This document shows, piece by piece, positions 25,701 to 36,300 of a DNA stretch of 64,000 bases. The first letter of the stretch is position 1, and every line of letters begins with the position of its first letter. The position numbers and the translations under genes are program-made. The DNA comes from Trichopria drosophilae (Eukaryota > Arthropoda > Insecta > Hymenoptera > Diapriidae): NCBI GenBank assembly GCA_030407085.1, contig CM059584.1, positions 122,426,501 through 122,490,500 of the forward strand. The letters are read 5' to 3'. The notes under the pieces were generated by a model. It was given only the letters and a program-made list of their open reading frames with translations. It was not told where the DNA came from and ran no database searches.

Positions 25701-26239
25701 AATCGAGAAATTCTATTAATTGTTAAATCTTTTGTTTGTTCTGTAATATTGAGCTTTATTGATTTATATTCAATTTTTCGGAACATGGTGGCATGAAAGG
25801 CAATTCCGAATATTGATAAGTCACCAGCATGTATAATCATTTATGAAAATGCATTACATAGATCAAACTTAACATTGAAATATTAAAAGTGTTCGCTACC
25901 CTTCAGTATGATCGCTACTTAATTTTTGACACCTTAGAAACGAATTCTTCAAACATACAACAGCATTCAGGTCAAATGTATTTCTGAATAATGTTATAAT
26001 AATAATTCTTAACACCTCGTAATTTCGCTGCTTTGAATAACTAATTGCAACGTTAGCTAGGACAGAACTTTTATATGACTTCTTCATTTAAAGACTGAAA
26101 AACTGATTCTCCAGAAAAGTTTTGGGAAAATAATGAATTTATATCTATTATTTATGCAGTTTTACTGATTATTGCTTTTATTAAACTACTATTGGGAATT
26201 AAACCATATTGAAATAAATTTTATTATATATTCTATTTA
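25701..26239. other. Spacer between two head-to-head Penelope-like relics
   Basis: AT-rich spacer of ~540 bases lying between the 5' sides of the two PLE fragments. A 63-codon minus-strand frame at 25896-26087 is unrecognised. Residual N-terminal element sequence could be present in either orientation, but I cannot identify RT motifs here. Confidence 0.5.
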
Positions 26240-27700
26240 TTCATTTACTGAATTTTGTTAAATTATGATATTATCTTAAATAAAATAAATGAACGCAAAT
26301 TTAATGACAAAATTTATGGAGGATATTGTTTTAAACAAACTGAGATTCAAACTTCCATATGTACCTAAGATATGCCGTGATACATTAATGCAATAAAGCA
26401 GGTTTTATTTTAGGATTTTTAAAATACATTAATCGCATCACCTTCTCTAAAGAGATGGAAATTAACAATAGGATTAATTACTTAGATTTAAAACTGATTA
26501 GGAAAGCAAACGGATACATCGATAGAGATTGTTATCGTAAACATACATGGGTTAGTAGTTTTCTCTAATCTTCCTGTAACATATAAAATCAATATTGTAT
26601 TAGCTTTCTAATATAGAGCCATTATATTAACACAAGTACGTTTTGGAACAACAATTCTAAATATTGTCAGTATTTTATTAGACGAAAATAACTATCGGAC
26701 TCAAATCATAAAAAATTGCCTATGTAAAAAAGTATGGATTTTATAATGGAAGAAATAATAAAGGGAATAAAACTCAAATTATAAAATCTGGAGTAGGTAT
26801 TTTTTGTCGAAACTATCTGTTCCGTATGTACACAGTACTATACTGACAAAATTAAATCTATAACTAGAACCTTCGACCAGGGTGCCTACCGACAGGGTAC
26901 CTACAATACGTATTGCAGTTTTTTGAGTGAAAATTTGCGCATTCCCAGTGTAACATAACCAGAAACTGGAAGAAAGAGTGGGGCTTATGAGAATATTCCC
27001 TAAGTAACTTAGGTAGGAAAGAAGGGGATGAAGGAGGAGGTTCCTTAAATATGTAAAAAGTGAAAATGAGTATTTTCAAAACTCCGATCCTCACCATATG
27101 TCACTCTAAATATTAATGAATAACCTTTAACCCTCCGGGCGCGAAGCTCGATTTCGCGACCTAGGGTGAAACCTTCTAGCTCGAATTCTCAAGCTTCACT
27201 CCCGTCGTATTTAAAAATATTTTTTCAGTTGTTTCAGTATCGACGTAGTTATATCCTCTCCCACCAAACCACCGCTTTTTTGGTATTAAAAAAAAATGTA
27301 TGTTGATACGGTTATCGGTACGTGAGATATCGCGAAACAAAAACACGGGACATATACACCTATGGTATGGATAATAGATCCTATGGACAAAGGAAAATAT
27401 AAGGTTTATTTCCAGACCTACTCATAACGATATAGCTGGTATCAAACCGTATAAGGACACCCTTACATTTTAAAAACACAGCAATGTACCTAGTATACAA
27501 AATTCCTTGTTCACATTGTAATAAAGTATACATTAGAGCCACGAGCAGACGATTAGACACTAGATTAAATAAACAAAAAAACATAAATGGAAAAGAAGAA
27601 GCAAATACAGGGTTAACTATGAACCGCAACAATACTAATCACGATTTCTACTATAAAAATAAAAAAATCTTAACTACAGAAAAGAGTGCATTTTAAAGAA
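26240..27700 (+). pseudogene. Penelope-like retroelement relic (RT and GIY-YIG), plus strand
   Basis: On the plus strand, FMEDIVLNKLRFKLP (~26308-26352) is followed by KICRDTLM, where the expected catalytic D-D pair is degraded to R-D. Next comes INNRINYLDLKLIRKANGYI (~26460-26522) and a YRKHTW block, equivalent to the WYRKxT segment of related elements. Further on, a segment near 26813-26880 reads PYV... then DKIKSITRTF in a shifted frame. The GIY-YIG part is an open frame of 70 codons at 27484-27696: LVYKIPCSHCNKVYIRATSR, with YIG changed to YIR, and a distal NHDF block. Stops and frameshifts break the copy. About 300 bases between the two domains (27110-27430) look foreign and include a GC-rich hairpin. 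This copy is diverged from the minus-strand one, so they are separate insertions rather than one simple inversion. Confidence 0.85.
27130..27167. repeat. GC-rich imperfect hairpin within the Penelope-like relic
   Basis: ACCCTCCGGGCGCGAA is followed seven bases later by TTCGCGACCTAGGGT, giving paired ends ACCCT/AGGGT and CGCGAA/TTCGCG. The base composition is strikingly unlike the surroundings. It is preceded by TTAACCC, which resembles a piggyBac-type end, but no matching GGGTTAA end with the same inner sequence was found nearby. Confidence 0.45.
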
Positions 27701-28989
27701 AAGAAACAGAAAATTATTTTTACAATCGAAACGTAAATTTATTTTATATAACGGAATATCATCACTTTTAAAAATTCAGTTCTTTGACCGTACAACCTCG
27801 TTATTTAATAATTATTTAAATCGAACGGTCGTATGCAAATCTTATAAATATGAATATAATATGTCGATTGAAAAGAAAAATGATGTTATATAAAACGAAA
27901 CACGATTCGAACTGTTTATACTTTCTATAATTTCCAAAAATCTTATGGAATTACTTGCCTTCCATTGGAAAATTCACCTTTAATTTGTATATAGTTGACA
28001 TTACGAGTATAAACAAAATTATACAGATTCAGTAATCGAATGTTGATGTGTTACTACTTTATCCATTTGTAACTTTAACATGTTTGTAATACTTTTTTTT
28101 ACATAATTAAGAAGAACAGACATGACAACATTATGTAGTTTTATATGATTTTCTAAAGAATTGTGTCAGAAATGTTAAAATATTGAATAGAATGTCACCA
28201 AAAAATTTACATCATCCAGAATATTGAAAATCGAACACCGTCTTCTTCAGAATTCTTCAGCTGTACAAATACAATAAAATATTCAAGTGCAGCACCTGGG
28301 TGCAAATGGAACTTTTTAATTCAAGATTAACTTCGCTTCAAGAAACTTTCTTTTTCGTCGAAAGCTGTAATGAATGTTTGCTTCTTATATATTCAAAAAT
28401 TCTTTATCATTTAATAACTACTTCCTTGTTAATGTATAATTGATTTCAAAATACACGATGTAAAATAATAACGATGATCTTACATTTTGTAGATAGAGAA
28501 TTCATATTTTCACGTTACAGATTTTTATATTTAAGTATATAATACTTAAATAATGTTATCGTTAGTTAGTACCTACTATAATTACTAATTATGGATAAGG
28601 ATAATTCAACTTCTTATTTTGTAATAAATATCAATTTTTTTTTAATCTTTGTTTTATGAGTTTAACAAATCAAATTTTTACATTTTTAAAGGTGCCTAAA
28701 TATTTTACTAGAAATATACGTTTTAAGTGAAAGTCAAATATAGGTAAACTATTTATTTAGTTAGAATAAATTTATTCCAGATTGGCAGAAAATATAGAAC
28801 AAAATTTTCAAAAATTCACTAGTCTATATACAAATTTATTGCTTTTCTGTGCAATAATTACTGAGTAAATGTTAATATAAATTCTGATGTTTTTCAGTTA
28901 AACAAATTTGTGTTGAAAATGTTACAATTATATTCAAATTGTAAAGCCTAATGAAATCATTTACTATCTCTCCAATTGAATAAAAAAAA
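27701..28989. other. AT-rich stretch, nothing recognised
   Basis: No gene or convincing repeat. A slightly richer patch at 28210-28350 contains CAGCACCTGGGTGC, a small imperfect palindrome. The remainder is AT-rich simple sequence. Confidence 0.6.
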
Positions 28990-29258
28990 ATGTTGAAAAA
29001 CATTTTCTACTAGTAAAAAATTTTACATTTCAGATGGTAATTTTGGAACAGGTTTGAAGAATGAGAAAAATTACTCTTCTTCTTGATACAAATTATTATA
29101 AGTTGTAAACATTTTTACTATTCAGACAATGTAACGATTATAAAAAACCTAGTATTTTTGACTAGAAATAATTTCAATTATCTTTATTCTACAAGTTTGC
29201 CCCAGAATTACCATCTGAAATAATAAAATTATCAAGAAAATTTTTCTCTGTTTACCAT
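28990..29258. mobile_element. Short foldback element, ~270 bp
   Basis: TTTCAGATGGTAATTTTGG at about 29028-29046 faces its inverted copy CCAGAATTACCATCTGAAA at 29202-29220, and similarity extends outward through AAAACATTTTCTACTAG and inward through TTGAAGAATGAGAAAAATT. The centre is near 29124. Ends and target duplication are not clear. A 61-codon minus-strand frame at 29149-29334 overlaps the right arm and is not a gene. Confidence 0.65.
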
Positions 29259-30324
29259 CGTGAAGCACAGAATCAAAATTCATCGACTTTTCAGAAATAA
29301 TGCTGCGGAATAAAATGTTCTTTAAATTACTCAAAGAATACTTTTTATTTATTATTTTGAATATTTTTTACAGAAGGTTTGTAAACAAAATAGTTTGAGA
29401 TTTTGAAAAATTAAAAATATATACATAAAAAATTCTGTAAAACTTTCAACAACATTTCGAAAATATCTGATTTTAAATGACGCATGAAAAATTCATTTAT
29501 GGAGTCCTATATTCTGACAAAAATAGATGTTTGGCTATTCCCGTACTGGAGACGTTACATTCAAATTATAATCGAACGGCTCAAAAGATTAATCATTACC
29601 GTTTCAGTAATCAACCAGCAGTTTAAAATTTAAAAAATACTACCCTGTGAGAAATTACGCTTGCCAATGGAAAGTAAAGATGTAAGCGATTGTCACTTTT
29701 TAAAAATGGTTCAACCCACTGTTTCCGAATTATATAGGAATAGTATCGCCTCTTAATCCTGTTGAAATATCAATTCCCAGTGCAAAGATTATCCCGAGCC
29801 AAACACAACGCACTTTATGAGCTTACCGTAGAATACTATTCAATCGCGTCTTCCTTATTCAAGTACTCTCGCGTCAGATGGAACATTGGAACTATAGAGA
29901 ATATCCATTATATAGCATAGCGATAAATTCCAGGACACTTCCCGCACTAATTACCAGCATCCTAATTCAAGGGATCGTGTCACGAGCACGCTCAACTCTT
30001 ACCTAGTTTCGATCCGATTTAAGGCTTCGATGAATCGATATTTACATTCTTACCTCATGAGTAAGTCATGACTTAGAGTGGAATGAATGTAACTTTAAAT
30101 GAAAGTACGGAACTGAATAAAAAATATATATTAGGAATATAGTATTGAAAATGTTAAAAAACACTAAAAATGCCCATATTTTTTCAGCATTTTTGCAACA
30201 CTTTTGATTCATGCTGACTTCGGATCATAATAAATAAATAAATAAAAATTACACCTAATTCGTCCACTGCAGAGGATTCCCAATATCATATTTATATACT
30301 TGTAAAGATCAAAAAGTGCAGATA
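29259..30324. other. Non-coding stretch with a GC-richer island at 29.5-30.06 kb
   Basis: Bases 29510-30060 have balanced composition and high word complexity with no long open frame. This is a candidate conserved non-coding region. An (AATA) run lies at about 30229-30246. No gene is supported. Confidence 0.5.
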
Positions 30325-30925
30325 AAATACTAACTAATGGGTTTAACACCAGCAAAAGGAAATAAGTGAAATTGATTGAACTTCTTATCCCAATAGCACA
30401 CTTTATTCCATCCATATTCCTTTAGAACATTGAAATATTCTGCATCAGAAATATTATAAACAATGTCAATTTTGTTAGAATATTCCAAAAACTATAAAAT
30501 AATATAGACGAAATAATAATGCGAATTAATGAATATATAATTTTTGCAGCTGATTTTAGAATATTTCATTGTGGTATCTCTAAATCTAAATTTAAATCTA
30601 GTAGGTAATGGTTAAAAATACAAATATATGTTAATTGTCTATAATCCTTCTACATTAATTGATAGAGTTTTTAAAATATGCGAATAAAATGTTCAATCTG
30701 TAATGTTTAATAATATTTATGATGCAGAATATATAAATGTTTCTGGAATATTTCAACGGAATATTCTGAAAGTTGGACATTTCAATGTTCCTGGAATATG
30801 TTTGGAATATTACTTATATATGAATGGAATAATGTGTGCTATTAGGCTATTGGATCTGAATAAAAAAGGGTACTGGCAAGTTCTCCTTGAGAATAATGTG
30901 GTGTTAAATTGGCTAGTCTTAATAG
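30325..30925. mobile_element. Foldback element, ~600 bp, diverged arms
   Basis: The left arm contains CCAATAGCACACTTTATTCC (30390-30409), GAACATTGAAAT and ATTCTGCATCAGAAATATTA. The right arm contains inverted copies: GATGCAGAATAT (30721), ATTTCAATGTTC and GGAATAATGTGTGCTATTAG (to 30845). GGTTTAACACCA at 30340-30351 pairs with TGGTGTTAAATT at 30899-30910, so the arms are at least ~150-200 bases. The centre lies near 30617. The 96-codon plus-strand frame at 30703-30993 and the 68-codon minus-strand frame at 30209-30415 both overlap the arms and are best seen as by-products. Target duplication is not resolved. Confidence 0.72.
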
Positions 30926-31029
30926 TAACAGATAACATTCGTTTAGTATTAGTAGCCCAATATAATACCGTGCTAATAGTCGGTACTCGGTAGCAACAGT
31001 TTTGTTTTGTTTTCGAATCAGTTTTAAAT

Positions 31030-31385
31030 GTCCTTTAAATATGAATTAGTGAGAAGTGGGTTTACTATTTGAAATTAGTAACAATAGTTACTAGTTGTTA
31101 GTTAATTTTAACTAATTGAATGAGTTGCTCAAATTATGGTTCTAATTTAATTAGTACATGGAAAAAAGTGACTTGCAGTAGTAACAACAAAAATTGTTAG
31201 CCTATGTAACATGGCACAGCAATCTATAAAGAGAGAAAGAAATTCTGAGACGGAGCTTACCCTCCGAAAAATTGCTACAGTACTACATCATTTTTTTCCG
31301 TGTAGAAACTGAACAATATTTAGTAAATCTTGTTATTAATTTCAAATAGTAACCCACTTTTCACTCATTCAGATTTAGAGAGTGG
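31030..31385. mobile_element. GTGGGTTACC-family inverted-repeat element carrying a nested MITE
   Basis: The left arm reads AAATATGAATTAGTGAGAAG, then TGGGTTTACTATTTGAAATT and AGTAACAA. The right arm, reverse-complemented, reads AAATCTGAATGAGTGAAAAG, then TGGGTTACTATTTGAAATTA and ATAACAA. These are clear terminal inverted repeats of ~50 bases. The same ordered blocks occur at 33055-33321 and, in part, at 19930-20190. A second element with CACGGAAAAAA ends sits inside at 31157-31302, so the insertions are nested. No open frame is credible. Confidence 0.72.
31157..31302. mobile_element. Nested 146-bp MITE with CAYGGAAAAAA ends, TA-flanked
   Basis: The left end CATGGAAAAAAGTGA and the right end, reverse-complemented CACGGAAAAAAATGA, are matched, with further pairing of TGCAGTAGTAACAA against TGTAGTACTGTAGCAA. 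TA borders both sides. The termini resemble those of the 15.4-kb MITE but the interior differs. It lies entirely inside the GTGGGTTACC-family element, so it inserted later. Confidence 0.7.
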
Positions 31386-33054
31386 ACTATATTATCATTA
31401 TATTGGAGCAATGTTCCTCAAATATGAGAAATAAATTTAGCTAAGTAACGAGCATTAGTAACGAGCTAATTTTTACATAGTGGGTTAGTTTACATTTTTA
31501 GACTTGTCCTTTTGCTTACAATATTTCCATTTATAAAATGTACTATTATTGTTTTGTTTTTAATACAGGAATACGACATGCCCATAAATAATTCTAGATA
31601 GCTATGTGACTTCATCACTGAATTGAATGTATATTTTAAAATATTGCTTTTAATTCATATAAAATATTATTATGTTTATACACATACAATGTACTTTATT
31701 TATTAACATGATGTATTTTGAATATTTATTGATTTTGTGTGATTTGATGTACAGGTTTACTGGTCAGTATGTACTTTTCTACAATGTTTAATAAACTTTA
31801 ACAAATAAATATAATTTTATTTTTACTTTGAAAGCTAAGAATTTTTCCTATTATTTAATTAACTTTCACTACTAAAATGATCAAAAATCAATTGTTTCAT
31901 GTTTGAAATTTGTTCATTAACACGCTTGACTGATTAGTTAAACGAATATGTAATCTGGTTTTATTTGACAATTATGCCGTTGCGTATACATTAATAAATC
32001 AATGTTCTACCATAATCATCACTATAGTACACAGAGCTAGTGAATAAATTGAAATTTGTATTTAAACAGTCTCCAGAAATTGACAGATTTCCAAGTTTGC
32101 AGATAATTATTTTCGAATTAAGAATTTATTATTCTGACGCCATACAGCACTTTCCCTAAAATGAACAAAGATGTCAAGAAATACATTCTCGTGTATAATC
32201 AAATAGTAGTAGTAATTTCCCATGCACGAAATTTATATATTTAAAAAACACTTTCACAACTCATTTGGATTCATCAAAATGTTTTTGAAATACTGATGTT
32301 AAGAATGACAAGATATCAATAACTGATCTACTTCTATATCTTAGAAATTTACGATAGACAATATTCGCTCAGAAAAGCTTAGATAATCTTAGTTTATTAT
32401 GAATGACTGGATTTAATAAAATCAAATCTCTTTATACGTTATTTAATTCGGTACATTTTCGAGTCTTGTACAACAATTAAAATGGGTTTTTGTTTAGAAA
32501 ATTTAATATTTTGAAACATCTTGTAAAGAAACGAACCAATAAATAAACTAGATATATATTGTTCGTATATTTGTTTACTTTCTTTAATGAATTTTGTTCT
32601 GCTAACTGCTTACTGAAGTCTCGTGAAGTTCAGAAATGAATCCCACTGTTATCTAATTATAATCGGATGGGGTAACTTACGAATAAAATGATAAGGATAT
32701 ATAGAACCCACGACTAACTTATCAATGTTATGGCAGCGTTCCAGTCACAGTACTATTAATTCAGACGGCAGCACGATCTATGAGAAATACGGAAAGGTCG
32801 ATATGATATGACCGATAGGTATGGGATCAGTTTCCGTTTTTTAAAATAATTGCTAGTCATCTTAAACTAGACTTCAAATACTGTGTCATATCTATCGGAT
32901 AAATTCAGATCATTTAACCTGAAACTAGTAAGGTGAACGATCGCTAAGTTAATTTTACTACTTTTATCAAGATCATAATATTAGCATTTATACTTATGTA
33001 AATACGTAGTTAAATTTGCGATCTAGTCAAACTAATTTCATTCTACTAATTTTT
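31386..33054. other. AT-rich stretch, nothing recognised
   Basis: No gene or clear repeat. Bases 32650-32960 are somewhat richer and more complex. The rest is AT-rich. Confidence 0.6.
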
Positions 33055-33321
33055 GCACTCTCTATACTTGAATTAAACAAAAACGACTTATCTACAGCGA
33101 AAAGTGGGTTACCATCAAAAAGTTTTTCACTGGCAAATAGTGTGAAAATGTTAATTCATTAGTAAAATTCATAGATATTGACTTTTTAGTTTTATAGTTT
33201 GTTGAATTAGTAATAAATTAGTAGGTTTTAACTTGTTATTAGCAGAAATAATTACTAATTCAATTGGTGACTCACTTTTCATTTCCTTATTGGTAGTTTA
33301 CTAATTCAGATTTAAAGAGCG
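33055..33321. mobile_element. GTGGGTTACC-family inverted-repeat element, ~267 bp
   Basis: The left side carries GCACTCTCTATACTTG and then GAAAAGTGGGTTACCAT. The right side, reverse-complemented, reads CCGCTCTTTAAATCTG and then GAAAAGTGAGTCACCAA in the same order and similar spacing. The inner part is rich in TTAGTAA words. The ordered blocks match the 31.0-kb copy, so this is a dispersed non-autonomous family. The target duplication is not clear. Confidence 0.65.
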
Positions 33322-36300
33322 GTTTATTGATATGCTAATTAGGCACAATAAAATATTTCATATATTTTTTTGCAATATCGTCACATAATTTGGAGACATT
33401 TTATTTGAGAAGTTTGAAAAATCAGGATGTTCAATAGTAAAAACTCTTTTTATAGTAAAATAAATGAATACACAATTTTTCAATAATACTATTATTATAA
33501 AGTTACGCAATCCTTCGTACCCTTTTCTAATCGATAATTTAACCTTTTTTCTCCTTTGTAGTACACCAATATTTTAATTAAATTATAGATTTTTGTTAGA
33601 ATTATTAATTAAACCAGGGATATATTTCCGTTACATTGTTTAAAGGGGAATAACGTATTGCATAATTTTTGAACTTCTGCAATCAAGGAGGTGAACTCGC
33701 GAATTGGGATCAAGACGATGGTTAGAGCTCGCGAATATATTTCACTGGACAGGGCCGTTAGTTAGTGTAAGTTCTCGGTATATTTCAACCGCGATAAGCT
33801 TGATATTGGATGCTAAAGCTGCATTGCATATTGATGATTATGGAAGTTTCGAAATTTTAATGCTGTTATCCTCAACTATAATTATTATTAAATCAATTGG
33901 GATATATTTAATTATACCGGTAAATGCAAATATTACGTAATATATTCTTGTCACGAAAATTAATTTTTATGTTCTCGTATTATTCGTTGCACAGTTTGAT
34001 TAAGTTTATTAAATTTCTACAATTTTAACAAATAAAATTAGATTGCAACGATATTTCGTTATATGACAAACTTTTTCAACAACCGTTTTAATTATCATTT
34101 ATTTTCTAAGTATAGAAGAATATTAATATTGTTAATTGTAATTGCACGTGAAACATGTTTTCAATGTATGTGCACGATAGAAGTAGAGATGAAACCCATC
34201 CTGATCGTTTGGTATTTATCTGCAGTAGCGGTGTTTGCAATAAATGTCTTAACGAGTTTCAAATATAGATGCGCCCTAATTTTGAAAGCTGCATCTATAC
34301 TGAAATCGGTTTACTCACTGCTAAGATCGTATTTTGTCTTTAACAGTATTTCTTTCGCACATATTTTCTGTGATAGACAAGTTTATAATAAACCGAACTT
34401 TTGTTTATATTTATGGTTCTGACATGAATGGATTTCGCATACCTTCACCAAAAACGGATTGAAGTATATATAATCATTTAGTTTAAAAAATGCCATTCAA
34501 GAGAATTGCTAAAAACACGTAACTGAAGTACGTAATTTTTATTAAATTTAGTAATAAATTAGTGTCGTTGACTGGACACGAGTTTTGTTATGTTTTTACT
34601 TTCTGAAAATGTACAATCTTCTGATCATTAAGATTCTAACGATTTATCAGGTTAATTTTGAAATATGGAAATTTTATATGTGTAATAGTAATAGTTTATA
34701 TGTGTCATAGTAATTAATTACAGCATTTTAGCATGAATGTACATTTGGTTTGATAATTCTAACATAAATACTTCTCTTTTGCCATTTTCGTCTCCCTTTA
34801 ATTTTTACTTCGGTTCGTTTCGTCGATTTACTTTTGCTGGCTTTTTATATCTCGATCATTGAGAAAACTATTTCGATTATTAGCGTACATATTTTTTAAA
34901 ACAATTAACGCAAAATTCGAAACACTATTTCTTAATCACGAGTATTGCAATTTCATAAGTAAATTAATCGAACCATAATATTCTTTTATATTAAGTTTTA
35001 GAAATTCATCAAAATAACAAACATTCATATTATTGTAAGGCTTATTTTAAATGTTCATCCACTATCCATCAGTCATATACTTTATTTCACTTTTTAATAT
35101 AGAAAGTCAGTGTATTTTTCTACCTCAGTTGTTACGATTTAGAAATAAATGTAATAAAAAATAGAAATGTATTGAGCAATATGTATTAGAGTCTGTATTT
35201 TAGTTTTATTGATTCTATGATTTCTTTTAGTTTGCTATGATTTATTTTTATTAAGTAACAAATAGTTAAAAATATCTATTTCGATTAGGCTCAAATTTTC
35301 AGGAAAGTTAGTTAAAAGAACATACTTTGAAATGATTATATAAGCGATTTGTTTTTTTTAGTTTTTTGCTATATTTACAAAAAAAAAGCGTGAAAATTAA
35401 TTTTTTTCAATGATATGTCTCAGTATCCGCGCATTTTTGCGTATGCACGGCTTTGAAGAAGAAATCTGAACCCAAATTTGGATTCATTGGAAAATTTCCA
35501 ATCAATTATGTACTCTGAATTCATTTCACAATATTTTAATATCTCTTTAAATATTTTTTCGTAGTGTGCTTACGAATTTCATAAAGAAATACGTTTTATG
35601 CCTCACAAGACGTTGATGTAAAAAATAAGAAACATCGATTTCTTCTTCTTATAATAGTTAGAATGTTTGACAACTTTCGTAAAAAGCTTCAAGCCTGGTT
35701 GCAAGCTCTTCCCTTTAGTTCATTTTGTCCTTATTCTTTCTTTATCGTACTTCTTCAATCGCTTCGTTTTGACATATCATTATCCCGCCTGTGCATGAAG
35801 CATCAGACAAATTGAGGTCAACGGTGCAAGCTCTTAATTATCTGGGTCGTTCAAGCAGCTTTGTTATTCGTGCCGAAATCACTGCCACACTAGTAGAAAG
35901 AACAAAAAAACAAAAAAGCTCGTCAATTATGCATTTTATATTACAACTGTAAATTGCATTGTCAAACGAGTTATACAGATTCTAATTTTTTTAACGTATT
36001 TTTAACAATATGAAATTTTAAACTTTATAAAGATAATCACAGATTGGCACCCGTTGTACGTGTAATTTAAGAAATAAGTTTATCAGTTGAGAAGTTTTGA
36101 AATATTTTCTCTGCACTTCTAGAAGTATTTCACTTTAGAAGAATCGTCGAATACGCGCCGATATTGCAATACGAAGAGATTCGGGTTATGAAAGTATTTC
36201 GTCCGTGTACAAGGAGAATGGCATTTTTAGGAAACTTCCGACTTTGGGGACGCTCGAAAAGTTTCCTTAATTTAAAAAAAGGCTAGTTTTAATTTCATTT

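Noticed and set aside
34063..34422. 119-codon plus-strand open frame
   Set aside because: No recognisable family. A frame of this length is near the chance limit for this composition, and no supporting splice or promoter signal is seen.
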